Positions 7,495-15,347 of a stretch of 20,866 bases of DNA are shown here, one piece after another. The stretch covers positions 1-20,866 of the forward strand of contig PWFM01000126.1 of NCBI GenBank assembly GCA_003553895.1, read 5' to 3'. This DNA is from Syntrophomonadaceae bacterium. Its GTDB lineage: Bacteria; Bacillota; Dethiobacteria; DTU022. A model generated the notes under the pieces. That model was not told the origin of the DNA, searched no databases, and saw only the letters and a program-made list of their open reading frames with translations. Position 1 is the first letter of the stretch. Each line of letters begins with the position of its first letter. The position numbers were made by a program, and so were the translations under genes.

Positions 7495-8864
7495 AAAAGC
7501 CATGGCAGGGACGTTTTGTAAAGGATACCGCCAAAGCAGTGCTCCATTTCACAGCTTCGCTGCCCTTTGACAGGCGCCTGGCCTTTGTTGATATCAGGGG
7601 CAGCATTGCCCATGTGGAAATGTTGGCCGACAGGGGTATTATTGTTTCCGAAGAAGCTGACCTGATTATCCAGGGGTTAAATGACATAAGGGCTGAAGTG
7701 GAAGAGGACCGGTTTCCCTACGAGCTTGATTTTGAAGATATTCACATGAATATCGAAAAAAGGCTCACCGAGATGATTGGTCCTCTGGGGGGCAAGTTGC
7801 ATACAGGGCGAAGCCGCAACGACCAGGTGGCCCTCGATACCCACCTTTATATGAAAGATGAGGCTGATTTCCTGGAACTGTTGTTGAAACAGCTTCAGGA
7901 AACCGTTCTTCACCTGGCTGAACGTTTTGAAGGGGTGTTGATCCCCGGTTATACTCACCTGCAAAGGGCTCAGCCTGTTTTGTTCTCCCACCACCTCCTG
8001 GCCTATTTCTGGATGCTGCAGAGAGACCGGGAACGTTTGGAAGGAGTTATGAAGCGCACTGATCTAATGCCTCTTGGCGCCGGGGCTTTGGCCGGAACCG
8101 GTTTTAATATTGATCGTCTGCAGGTGGCGGATAAGCTTGGTTTTTCAAGTCTTTATGAGAACAGCATAGATGCGGTGAGCGATCGGGATTATATTATTGA
8201 ATTTCTTTCATTTGCCTCCATTTTGATGATGCATCTTAGCCGTCTTTGCGAAGAACTGATTAACTGGTCGTCGGCTGAATTTGGTTTCATCGAATTAGAT
8301 GATGCTTACACCACAGGCAGCAGCATGATGCCCCAGAAAAAAAATCCCGACCTGGCTGAACTGGCCCGGGGGAAAACCGGTCGGGTTTATGGCAGCCTTT
8401 TTGGTATTCTTACGGTCATGAAAGGACTGCCCCTGGCCTATAACAAAGACATGCAGGAAGACAAAGAGGGTCTTTTTGATACGGTAGACACCTTGAAAGG
8501 ATTATTGCCCCTTTTAGCGGAAATGCTCGATACGATGACGATTAACTATTTTGGCTTAAAGCAGGCCGTGGACGACGATTACCTGTGCGCAACCGATCTG
8601 GCCGATTATCTGGTCATAAAAGGGCTCAGTTTCCGGGATGCCCACCATGTCGTGGGCAGCCTGATTGCCTATTGCCAGCAGGAAGAGAAACGGTTACGTG
8701 AGCTCGATCGGGACACCCGGAGCCGTTTCCATCCCGCTCTGGCAGAAGAGATTACATCTTTACTTGATCCTGTTAAAGTGGTCGAAGCCCGCCTCAGCCG
8801 CGGCGGCACGGCCCCTTCAGCGGTCAGGGAACAGTTGAAACTGGCCTGGAAAGAACTGGAATAG
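7491..8864 (+). CDS. argH: Argininosuccinate lyase (apparent CTG start)
   Basis: Splits argininosuccinate into arginine and fumarate, the last pathway step. Fumarase/aspartase superfamily motifs are intact: HTGRSRNDQ (about 104-112), the GYTHLQRAQPV loop with the catalytic-region His (about 156), and the signature GSSMMPQKKNP (276-286) bearing the catalytic serine. Start choice: the family begins with a W-x-GRF motif, present here as KKPWQGRF only if translation starts at CTG 7491, which gives 457 residues, the E. coli ArgH length. The in-frame GTG at 7539 removes that motif and has no ribosome binding site nearby. The ATG at 7502 is out of frame. CTG overlaps the argG TGA (CTGA), suggesting translational coupling. 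Function is near certain; the start codon is less so. Confidence 0.95.
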   Translation: MKKPWQGRFVKDTAKAVLHFTASLPFDRRLAFVDIRGSIAHVEMLADRGIIVSEEADLIIQGLNDIRAEVEEDRFPYELDFEDIHMNIEKRLTEMIGPLGGKLHTGRSRNDQVALDTHLYMKDEADFLELLLKQLQETVLHLAERFEGVLIPGYTHLQRAQPVLFSHHLLAYFWMLQRDRERLEGVMKRTDLMPLGAGALAGTGFNIDRLQVADKLGFSSLYENSIDAVSDRDYIIEFLSFASILMMHLSRLCEELINWSSAEFGFIELDDAYTTGSSMMPQKKNPDLAELARGKTGRVYGSLFGILTVMKGLPLAYNKDMQEDKEGLFDTVDTLKGLLPLLAEMLDTMTINYFGLKQAVDDDYLCATDLADYLVIKGLSFRDAHHVVGSLIAYCQQEEKRLRELDRDTRSRFHPALAEEITSLLDPVKVVEARLSRGGTAPSAVREQLKLAWKELE

Positions 8865-8899
8865 CATTATAAAGGCATTTGACAGCGGGAGGTTGAAAG

Positions 8900-10621
8900 G
8901 TGCAGAAGCTGCGGCAGGTATTTTCCAGGATCGATGGGAGAGGGTATAAAAGTTACAAGGAATTACAGGGAAAATGCTTCCTGTTCCCTGATTTTGAATT
9001 ATATTTTCACCATATCCAGGGTGATCCCTTTGCTGCTCCTTCCCAGCTGGCTGTTCGCGTCTACCAGGACATGGCGGGTTTTCCGTTAAAAAGTTTTCAG
9101 CCGCCGATCAGGCAAGTAGCCCTTTCAGATTACCTGACCCGTATCTTCTACCGCAATATCAAGCGCTTTACCCGCGGCAGCAGGGGCAGCGGTAAATCGG
9201 GATCCTTTCAGATTGACCGTCCCGGGCAGGAGGTTCTGGAAAGAACCAGCATGACAGTAAATGAAGAATATGTGGAAGCCCGTATTTTTGCCGGCATGCC
9301 TGCGGCAGGGAGAAAAGTTTTAGGCCGGGAAGCGGCTGAAATGTTTATTGATGAGCTTCCCGGGCTGGTAAGAAACAGCCTTCTTTATTCGTCCCTGCAG
9401 AAAGAGGAGCTTTTTAATCACCTTTATACAGTGGAAGATCAGGATGCTATGCGCAGTGGGTTAGTGGAAAAAGGCCTGGTCGCTTTTGTTGCCGATGGGT
9501 CGATCCTGCCCCGTAATAGCGGTGTGGATCAGCGCCCCCTGCCGGCAGAGAAAGCGGTTGCCTTTCAGGCCCCATCCGGCCTCGAAATCGAAATGACAAG
9601 GCCTCATGCCGGGAAGGTGCGGGGGATGGGCATACCCGGGGGAGTAACGCTTATTGTTGGCGGCGGTTATCATGGGAAGTCGACACTGCTGCGAGCCCTG
9701 GAGCAGAGTGTTTATAACCATATCCCGGGGGACGGCCGGGAAAATGTAGTAGCCGACCCGAAGGCTTTTAAAATTCGGGCCGAAGACGGCCGCCGGGTGG
9801 AGAAGGTTAACATAAGTTCTTTTATTAGCAACCTTCCTTTCGGCCAGGATACAAGCCGGTTTTCATCCGATGAAGCCAGCGGCAGCCCTTCCCAGGCCGC
9901 CAACATCATCGAGGCCCTGGAGGCAGGGGCTAAAGTACTGCTGATGGACGAAGATACTTCCGCGACCAACTTCATGATCCGGGATATGCGCATGCAGCTC
10001 CTCGTAGCCAAGGACCGGGAACCAATTACCCCTTTTATTGACAGAGTGCGGCAGCTCTACCGGGAGCGCGGCGTTTCGACGATCCTGGTTATCGGTGGGG
10101 CCGGAGATTACTTTGATGTAGCCGACAATGTTATCATGATGGATGTTTATAGCCCGGCTCTTGTTACCGGGGAAGCCCGGGAAATAACCTGCCGTTACCC
10201 CAGCGGACGCAGACAGGAGACGGAAGATAACTTTGGAGAAATCATGGACAGGATTCCCCAACCAGGTAGTATTAATCCTTACAAGGGCCGTAAAGTCAAA
10301 TTAAAAGCTCAAGGGCTCGACAATCTTCAGCTCGGAAATAACGATATTGACTTGCACCAGGTTGAACAAATCATGGATCCCTCCCAGAACCGGGCTGCCG
10401 GAGAAATGATTTTCTATGCTCTGAAAGAAAAAATTATCGACGGCAAGAAAACCCTGGCTGAAATTATTGGAGAACTGGACGATATTATTGACGGCAATGG
10501 CCTGGAGGCAATATCACCGAATCCCGGGCAGGCGCGGGGTGACTATGCGCGTCCCCGGGCCCTTGAAGTAGCGGCCGTAATAAACCGATTGCGAACCCTT
10601 ATGGTTAAAACTAAAATATGA
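8900..10621 (+). CDS. Predicted ABC-class ATPase (COG3044 type)
   Basis: Soluble ATPase of the predicted ABC-class ATPase family (COG3044, Pfam ABC_ATPase); cellular role unknown to me. The 573 residues include a C-terminal nucleotide domain with Walker A GGGYHGKST (254-262), a signature-like SGSPSQA (327-333) and Walker B VLLMDED (346-352) followed by TSATNFM. The Asp-Glu catalytic pair is intact. An N-terminal glycine-rich GSRGSGKSG (93-101) resembles a P-loop but lies in a region I remember as conserved in this family. No membrane segments, so not a transporter component on its own. GTG start with GGGAGG (8887-8892) 7 bases before. It is 35 bases downstream of argH with no terminator between, so it may be the last gene of the arg transcript. 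Its 3' end overlaps the convergent exonuclease gene by 11 bases. Confidence 0.85.
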   Translation: MQKLRQVFSRIDGRGYKSYKELQGKCFLFPDFELYFHHIQGDPFAAPSQLAVRVYQDMAGFPLKSFQPPIRQVALSDYLTRIFYRNIKRFTRGSRGSGKSGSFQIDRPGQEVLERTSMTVNEEYVEARIFAGMPAAGRKVLGREAAEMFIDELPGLVRNSLLYSSLQKEELFNHLYTVEDQDAMRSGLVEKGLVAFVADGSILPRNSGVDQRPLPAEKAVAFQAPSGLEIEMTRPHAGKVRGMGIPGGVTLIVGGGYHGKSTLLRALEQSVYNHIPGDGRENVVADPKAFKIRAEDGRRVEKVNISSFISNLPFGQDTSRFSSDEASGSPSQAANIIEALEAGAKVLLMDEDTSATNFMIRDMRMQLLVAKDREPITPFIDRVRQLYRERGVSTILVIGGAGDYFDVADNVIMMDVYSPALVTGEAREITCRYPSGRRQETEDNFGEIMDRIPQPGSINPYKGRKVKLKAQGLDNLQLGNNDIDLHQVEQIMDPSQNRAAGEMIFYALKEKIIDGKKTLAEIIGELDDIIDGNGLEAISPNPGQARGDYARPRALEVAAVINRLRTLMVKTKI

Positions 10622-11432
10622 GGGGATAAGATCTGCCCGGGTCCAGCCCGGATAAGAACCGGGACAAATGGGGTAGATGGGTAATGCCCCTGGCCTTGAG
10701 CTCAGGCAAAAGCTTTAAAAACAGTGTTGCTGTAATCCTGGCGTCGCCGATAGCGCTGTGTCGGCCGGTCAGGCTGTAACCGAAGCGGGAAGATAGGTTT
10801 TCCAGGGAATAATCTTCCAGGTGATAATAAAGGGCTGAGGCAAGCAGGACCGTGTCGATAACGGGGTTGACAATCCGTCCGCCGGTGGCCTCGCCCACCT
10901 TTAGGTTTAAAAAAGCCAGGTCGAAGGAAGCATTGTGGGCAACCAGAATACGCGGACCGCAGAACTCAAGAAAATCTTTTATAACCGGTATGATCGGCGG
11001 TTTTTCTTTCAACATTTCATTTTTGATGCCAGTTATTTCCTTTGCCTTAGCGGAAACAGGGCGCCCGGGATTGACCAGCCGGTGAAACATTGGCCGGTTC
11101 AGAATTTTACCGTTCTGCACAATTACCGCCCCCAAAGAGATGATTTCATCGCCTCGAAAAGGACGCAAACCGGTAGTTTCGGTATCAAAAACAACGAAGG
11201 AGGCTTCAGGCAGGCTTTCTTTCCAGTTTACCTGCTTGTTAATATTGTTGATTAATTCCGAAAGCGACTGGTTTAACGCCCGGTCTCCGGCACTCTGCCT
11301 GCTCTGGTTGTTGTTTGGAAGCAGGCGCCCCATAATGGCCTCTGGTAGCCCCGGTCCGGGCCTGTAATGATGTTCACTGGCTTTTTTATTTAGGCGGTGA
11401 AGATCAGCCTCGAAATAAGTGTTTTTTTTCAT
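10611..11432 (-). CDS. DnaQ-like DEDDh 3'-5' exonuclease
   Basis: Exonuclease of the DNA polymerase III epsilon/PolC proofreading type. The three Exo motifs are complete: DTETTG (83-88), HNASFD (166-171) and RHSAIGD (His225, Asp230), so two-metal catalysis should work. About 75 residues precede the exonuclease core, longer than a minimal epsilon domain and without a recognisable fold. ATG at 11430-11432 is preceded by GGGGAG with 5-base spacing. It lies 24 bases downstream of the cNMP/CBS/DUF294 gene and is probably cotranscribed; that pairing, from memory also seen in Proteobacteria beside acetate symporters, suggests a regulatory or RNA-processing role rather than replication, which is inference. 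No terminator is visible before it runs into the convergent ATPase gene. Confidence 0.88.
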   Translation of the reverse strand: MKKNTYFEADLHRLNKKASEHHYRPGPGLPEAIMGRLLPNNNQSRQSAGDRALNQSLSELINNINKQVNWKESLPEASFVVFDTETTGLRPFRGDEIISLGAVIVQNGKILNRPMFHRLVNPGRPVSAKAKEITGIKNEMLKEKPPIIPVIKDFLEFCGPRILVAHNASFDLAFLNLKVGEATGGRIVNPVIDTVLLASALYYHLEDYSLENLSSRFGYSLTGRHSAIGDARITATLFLKLLPELKARGITHLPHLSRFLSGLDPGRSYPLIF

Positions 11433-11456
11433 ATGCTCTCCCCTGTTGGGTTTTAC

Positions 11457-13391
11457 TTAAGCTTTTCGGGCGTGAAAGGTATAAGCGGTTAGCGATTGCA
11501 GCCGGTTAACCATAAGCAGGGATTCTTTAAGCAGTTGCTTTTCTTTTTTCGATAGTTGATCCAGGTTGATGTGATTGTCGGGCTCCTGGCCCAGCTTTAT
11601 CTGATCCAGCGCCGATCGGATCCGGAACATCATTAGTGATTCATAGGCAGCTTCGATATATTCGGCGTCATCTGGATTAAAAATATTTCTTTCTTTTAAA
11701 CGATGCAATCTTTCGAAGCTGTTTGTCTCCCTGATTCCTTCGCGCAGGGCAAACAGGCGGAGCCCGTCAACCATATGCACCATGACAGATCTTTTTAAGT
11801 CAATTTTGCGGCACTGTTTTCCTGTTTTTTCGGTAATGAACCCCCCGAACATGGTTAAAGGCACCCGGTGCCTGAGATCGTCTTCGGCCATAAAAAGCAG
11901 GGCGGGTTTTGATGCTTTGAAAAGGCGGGTAGTAAAATCTTTAAGGTTTTTATACAATTCTTCATCTCCACTGATGTAGCGAAAATCAAGGAAGATGGTC
12001 ATGCTGCGAATGTGATCCGGATCGAGCTTCTCTACCCAGCTCTCGAGGCTGTTTTTCCAGGCCGGCAGGGGACGGCACCAATCCGGGTTGTTGGCCATAA
12101 CTTCACCCCGGCAGAGGCGGAAGCCGCATTTTTCCAGCTCCCTGACAATAATCTGTCCCAGCGCCAAAAAATAGGAGGAATAGCTATCGCGGCTGCCTTT
12201 GGGCGGGTCGGCATAAATAATTCCGTTGTCCTGGTCGGTGCGGAGAAACTGTTCTTTTCGCCCCGCGCTGCCCATGTTGATAAAACAATATGGAGCCGGA
12301 GGAGGTCCCAGGCCCCTTTCAATCATTTCTTTTTCAGCCAGGTTGATCAGTTTCCGGGTGATCCGGTCGTAGAGCTCGCTGGTCAGAGCGCAGATTTCTG
12401 AGGCATAAGCTCTTTCATTAAGCAGGGCTTGTTTTAAACGATCTATCTCGTTTATTGTTTGAGCCAGGTCTGCAAAACTATCCTGGTATTCGATCTGTTT
12501 GACCACAGATAGGGCGCCGCTTTTGCCGGAGAGCACAAGATCTTTAACCGTAACAATACCGCGCAGGATTTCGTGTTCATCGGTAACTACGATATGTTTG
12601 ATTTTATTTTTCATCATCAGGAGAAGCGCTGTGTAGGAAAAATCATCAGGGCGAAGGGTGATTAAATTTGAAGTCATAACCTGGTGGGCCTTAAGTTCCA
12701 GGCTGGGCTCTCCGGCGCACAGGACTTTGCCGACTATATCTTTTTCAGTGATGATTCCGGTTGGCTTGTTGTTAAATCCTTTTACTAGCACAGAACTTAC
12801 CCCGGCATCGTGCATCTTTTTCGCTACATCGCAGATATTGTCCATGGGAAGGCAGGTCACTACTTTTTTAACCGCCACATCTTTAATTCTCTGCCTGAGT
12901 GTATTTTGTTCAAAGAGGCGGGTGGTTTGCCTTTCGGAAGCTATGGTTTTATAAAGATCTTTTAAACGGGAAGCGAGGTCTTTGGTGAAGTAGGCAGCAA
13001 ACTCGTCACTGCTGCCTGCTGCCTCCTGGAAGGATTGCCGCTTGATCAGCAGGCAGGTTAAATCTTCGTCGGCAAGCATCGATACCGGGTAGGGTTCATC
13101 AGAGAGGAGGACGGTGACTCCAAAAAAATCGCCCCTGGTTCTGACGGCGGTTACTGCTTCTTCACTGCCCAGCGCAGCTACCGCTTTAGCGCGTCCTTTA
13201 AGGATTAAAAAGAGAGTCTTTTTTGAAGGTTCTCCCTGACGAAAGACGTAACTGCCGGCAGGGTAATGGACGGTAACGGCTCCAGAAATGACTCTTTCCA
13301 GGACCCGGTCATTTAAAAAGTTAAAGGGGACTATTGTTTTAAGTAGCGCCTGCAGGTCCTGCCTGGTATATTTGTTTGCTGCAGAGGTCAT
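11457..13391 (-). CDS. cNMP-binding / CBS / DUF294 nucleotidyltransferase-like signalling protein
   Basis: Cytoplasmic multidomain protein of 644 residues. Order: cyclic-nucleotide-binding-like domain (about 15-130, with GSYVFRQGEPS and GDFFGVTVLLSDEPY), a CBS pair (about 175-290, with GIITEKDIV and GIVTVKDLV), a helical linker (about 300-360), then the DUF294 putative nucleotidyltransferase domain with GSAGRKEQ (374-381) and TDQDN (385-389), and a C-terminal helical DUF294 substrate-binding domain (about 490-640). The catalytic-type GS and DxD-like residues are retained, so nucleotidyl transfer is plausible, as in GlnD-like enzymes, but unproven. CBS domains usually bind adenine nucleotides, so sensing energy charge near AMP-forming ligases is an attractive inference. 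SD GGAG lies upstream of the ATG; first gene of a two-gene unit with the exonuclease. Confidence 0.88.
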   Translation of the reverse strand: MTSAANKYTRQDLQALLKTIVPFNFLNDRVLERVISGAVTVHYPAGSYVFRQGEPSKKTLFLILKGRAKAVAALGSEEAVTAVRTRGDFFGVTVLLSDEPYPVSMLADEDLTCLLIKRQSFQEAAGSSDEFAAYFTKDLASRLKDLYKTIASERQTTRLFEQNTLRQRIKDVAVKKVVTCLPMDNICDVAKKMHDAGVSSVLVKGFNNKPTGIITEKDIVGKVLCAGEPSLELKAHQVMTSNLITLRPDDFSYTALLLMMKNKIKHIVVTDEHEILRGIVTVKDLVLSGKSGALSVVKQIEYQDSFADLAQTINEIDRLKQALLNERAYASEICALTSELYDRITRKLINLAEKEMIERGLGPPPAPYCFINMGSAGRKEQFLRTDQDNGIIYADPPKGSRDSYSSYFLALGQIIVRELEKCGFRLCRGEVMANNPDWCRPLPAWKNSLESWVEKLDPDHIRSMTIFLDFRYISGDEELYKNLKDFTTRLFKASKPALLFMAEDDLRHRVPLTMFGGFITEKTGKQCRKIDLKRSVMVHMVDGLRLFALREGIRETNSFERLHRLKERNIFNPDDAEYIEAAYESLMMFRIRSALDQIKLGQEPDNHINLDQLSKKEKQLLKESLLMVNRLQSLTAYTFHARKA

Positions 13392-13433
13392 GTCAGTAAG
13401 CTCCGTTAAAATTATGGCAATCCTTTCTCCATA

Positions 13434-13462
13434 ATTATATCCTCTAAAGATACTCCAGGCAA
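13434..13462 (-). promoter_or_regulatory. Promoter of the DUF294-exonuclease unit
   Basis: On the minus strand TTGCCT (13457-13462) is separated by 17 bases from a perfect TATAAT (13434-13439). Initiation near 13427 gives a leader of about 36 bases to the ATG at 13391. The -35 hexamer directly follows the run of Ts of the terminator of the preceding gene. Confidence 0.65.
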
Positions 13463-13494
13463 TAAAAGCGGAGCCTGCACGTCCGGCTCCGCTT
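13463..13494 (-). terminator. Rho-independent terminator of the acyl-CoA synthetase gene
   Basis: AAGCGGAGCC (13466-13475) and GGCTCCGCTT (13485-13494) form a perfect 10-bp stem around a 9-base loop. Read on the minus strand the stem runs into TTTTATT, so it ends transcription of the acyl-CoA synthetase gene. On the plus strand it is followed by GAGTAG, so it is not a good bidirectional terminator. Confidence 0.88.
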
Positions 13495-13544
13495 GAGTAG
13501 TGGTTAAAAATCTTTTGTTATTGCCGGCTGCTTAACTTTAAAGG

Positions 13545-15230
13545 TTATTCATCACCAGCATCCTGGGCTTTTTTCTCTTCTTCTTCCCGCAGCATGCGGC
13601 GGAGGACTTTGCCGATCATGGTCTTGGGCAGCTCATCACGGAATTCGACCAGCTTGGGGACTTTGTAAGGCGCCAGGTTTTCTTTGCAGTACTGGATTAC
13701 CTCATCTTCGGTCATGGTTTCGCCTTCTTTGAGAACAATATAGGCTTTCAGGGTTTCGCCCCGGTAGGGATCCCTGATGCCGGCCACTGCCGCCTCCATG
13801 ACTTTTGGATGCGCGTAAAGAACTTCTTCAATATCGCGGGGGTAAATGTTAAAGCCACCGGCAATGACCATGTCTTTCTTGCGGTCCACAATATAGGCAT
13901 AACCATCTTCATCGGCCTTGGCGATGTCGCCGGTATAGAACCAGCCGTCACGAATGCTGTGGGCGGTTTCTTCCGGCCTGTTCAAATAACCTTCCATCAC
14001 CTGTGGTCCCTTCAAGCATATTTCTCCCACATCGCCAAGGGGCACCTCGGTTTCCCCTGTTTCCACGTCGACTATTTTGTACTCGGTGTCGGGCATAGGC
14101 AGCCCGATACTGCCCGGCTTGTTTTTGCCGTAAACGGGATTGGCATGAGTTACGGGAGAGGTTTCAGTCAGGCCGTAACCTTCAACCAGCTTGCCGCCGG
14201 TATTTTCTTCGAATTCCTGTTGCACTTCCAGCGGCAGGGGGGCGGCGCCGCTGATACAGATCCGGATAGACTTGATATCATATTTTTCGAGGTTGGGGGC
14301 ATTGTTAATGGCCACATAAATAGTCGGCACTCCCGGGAACAGAGTCGGCTTTTGCTTGTCGATTGTTTTTAAAACCATTTCGAGTTCGAAGCGTGGTAAA
14401 AGGACCAGCTTGGCTCCGCTTAAAAGGCCCAGGTTTAATATGGTGGTCAGCCCGTAGCTGTGGAAAAAGGGTAAAACCCCAAGGATAATTTCCTTGCCAT
14501 CTTTAAAGTCGGTGCACCAGGATTTAACCTGCAGGCAGTTGGCCACCAGGTTGCGGTGCTGCAGGATCGCTCCTTTTGATACCCCTGTGGTTCCACCGGT
14601 ATAAAGATATACGGCCTGATCTTCAGGGGTCACTTCAACCTGTGGCGGTTTTTTGCCGGCATGCCTGGAAATAAGATCTGTAAATGCATAATCTTCACCG
14701 GAAATTGAAACCCGGTCGCCTTCCTTCTTTTCCTTGGCTACAGTGTAAAGCAGGCTGAGAAAACCGGGGAAATAATCTTTAATATTGGAAACAATGATGT
14801 TTTTAAGATCCGTTTTGGGCTGGACTTCTTTAACCATGTTATAGAAGCGGGTCAAAGTGATAATTGTTTCTGCCCCGGAATCTTTAAGCTGGTACTCCAT
14901 CTCCCGGGCCACATAAAGGGGATTGAAGGGCACTACTATAGCGCCTATGGCCAGGGTGGCAAAAAAGGCTATGGGGTACTGGCTGCAGTTTGGCAGATGA
15001 ATGGCCACCCGGTCCCCCTTTTTTACCCCCATATCAGAAAGAGCGGCGGCTAAACTGTTTACCTGGGAGTGCAGTTCATTATAGGAAAGATCTTTGCCCA
15101 TGAAATGGACGGCGGGATTATCTTTATATGTATCTACAGCTTCCTGGAATAGATGATACAAAGACTTTTGGGGGTAATCAATGCTTTGCGGAACTTCGGG
15201 TTCATAATGTTTGAGCCAAATTTTTTCCAT
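13545..15230 (-). CDS. Long-chain-type fatty-acid--CoA ligase (AMP-forming)
   Basis: AMP-forming acyl-CoA synthetase, activating a carboxylic acid with ATP and CoA through an acyl-adenylate. The 561-residue length fits the FadD-like group. P-loop YTGGTTGVSKG (210-220), YGLTETSP (A5), YTGDIAKADEDGY with DRKKDMVIAGGFNIYP (A7/A8 and hinge), and the C-terminal lysine in LPKTMIGKVLRR are all intact, so it should be active. The closest type is long-chain acyl-CoA ligase, but chain length cannot be read from motifs. ATG with GGAGG 8 bases upstream. It has its own promoter (15320-15347) and terminator, and sits between DUF456 and the DUF294 unit on the same strand. The neighbouring symporter and two more ligases suggest it serves the same acid-uptake locus, or general fatty-acid use. 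Confidence 0.93.
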   Translation of the reverse strand: MEKIWLKHYEPEVPQSIDYPQKSLYHLFQEAVDTYKDNPAVHFMGKDLSYNELHSQVNSLAAALSDMGVKKGDRVAIHLPNCSQYPIAFFATLAIGAIVVPFNPLYVAREMEYQLKDSGAETIITLTRFYNMVKEVQPKTDLKNIIVSNIKDYFPGFLSLLYTVAKEKKEGDRVSISGEDYAFTDLISRHAGKKPPQVEVTPEDQAVYLYTGGTTGVSKGAILQHRNLVANCLQVKSWCTDFKDGKEIILGVLPFFHSYGLTTILNLGLLSGAKLVLLPRFELEMVLKTIDKQKPTLFPGVPTIYVAINNAPNLEKYDIKSIRICISGAAPLPLEVQQEFEENTGGKLVEGYGLTETSPVTHANPVYGKNKPGSIGLPMPDTEYKIVDVETGETEVPLGDVGEICLKGPQVMEGYLNRPEETAHSIRDGWFYTGDIAKADEDGYAYIVDRKKDMVIAGGFNIYPRDIEEVLYAHPKVMEAAVAGIRDPYRGETLKAYIVLKEGETMTEDEVIQYCKENLAPYKVPKLVEFRDELPKTMIGKVLRRMLREEEEKKAQDAGDE

Positions 15231-15287
15231 ACATATTTCCTCCTCGAGTCAAAAAATATTGAAATGGCTGCATTCACATCTTTCGCC

Positions 15288-15293
15288 ATTATA
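15288..15293 (-). promoter_or_regulatory. Second possible -10 element before the acyl-CoA synthetase gene
   Basis: A perfect TATAAT on the minus strand, 57 bases before the synthetase ATG. The bases 17 upstream (TAAAAC-like) are a poor -35, so this is weaker than the site at 15320-15347. Confidence 0.25.
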
Positions 15294-15319
15294 TTAGCAT
15301 TTCCTCCTTAGTTTTAAAA

Positions 15320-15347
15320 ATTATAAACATATCCAATCAGATGTTAA
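15320..15347 (-). promoter_or_regulatory. Promoter of the acyl-CoA synthetase gene
   Basis: On the minus strand TTAACA (15342-15347), a 16-base spacer and a perfect TATAAT (15320-15325). The -35 overlaps the TAA stop codon of the upstream DUF456 gene (15344-15346). The predicted leader is about 80 bases. Confidence 0.6.

Noticed and set aside
7539..7541. GTG as the argH start
   Set aside because: It removes the conserved W-x-GRF segment and has no ribosome binding site close by.
9176..9202. Second Walker A motif (GSRGSGKSG) in the ABC-class ATPase
   Set aside because: No matching Walker B follows it, and the complete Walker A/signature/Walker B set lies further on (residues 254-352). Probably a conserved Gly-rich loop of the N-terminal domain.
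12012..12401. Plus-strand open frame of 129 codons inside the DUF294 gene
   Set aside because: Antisense shadow of the conserved nucleotidyltransferase domain, with no family features.
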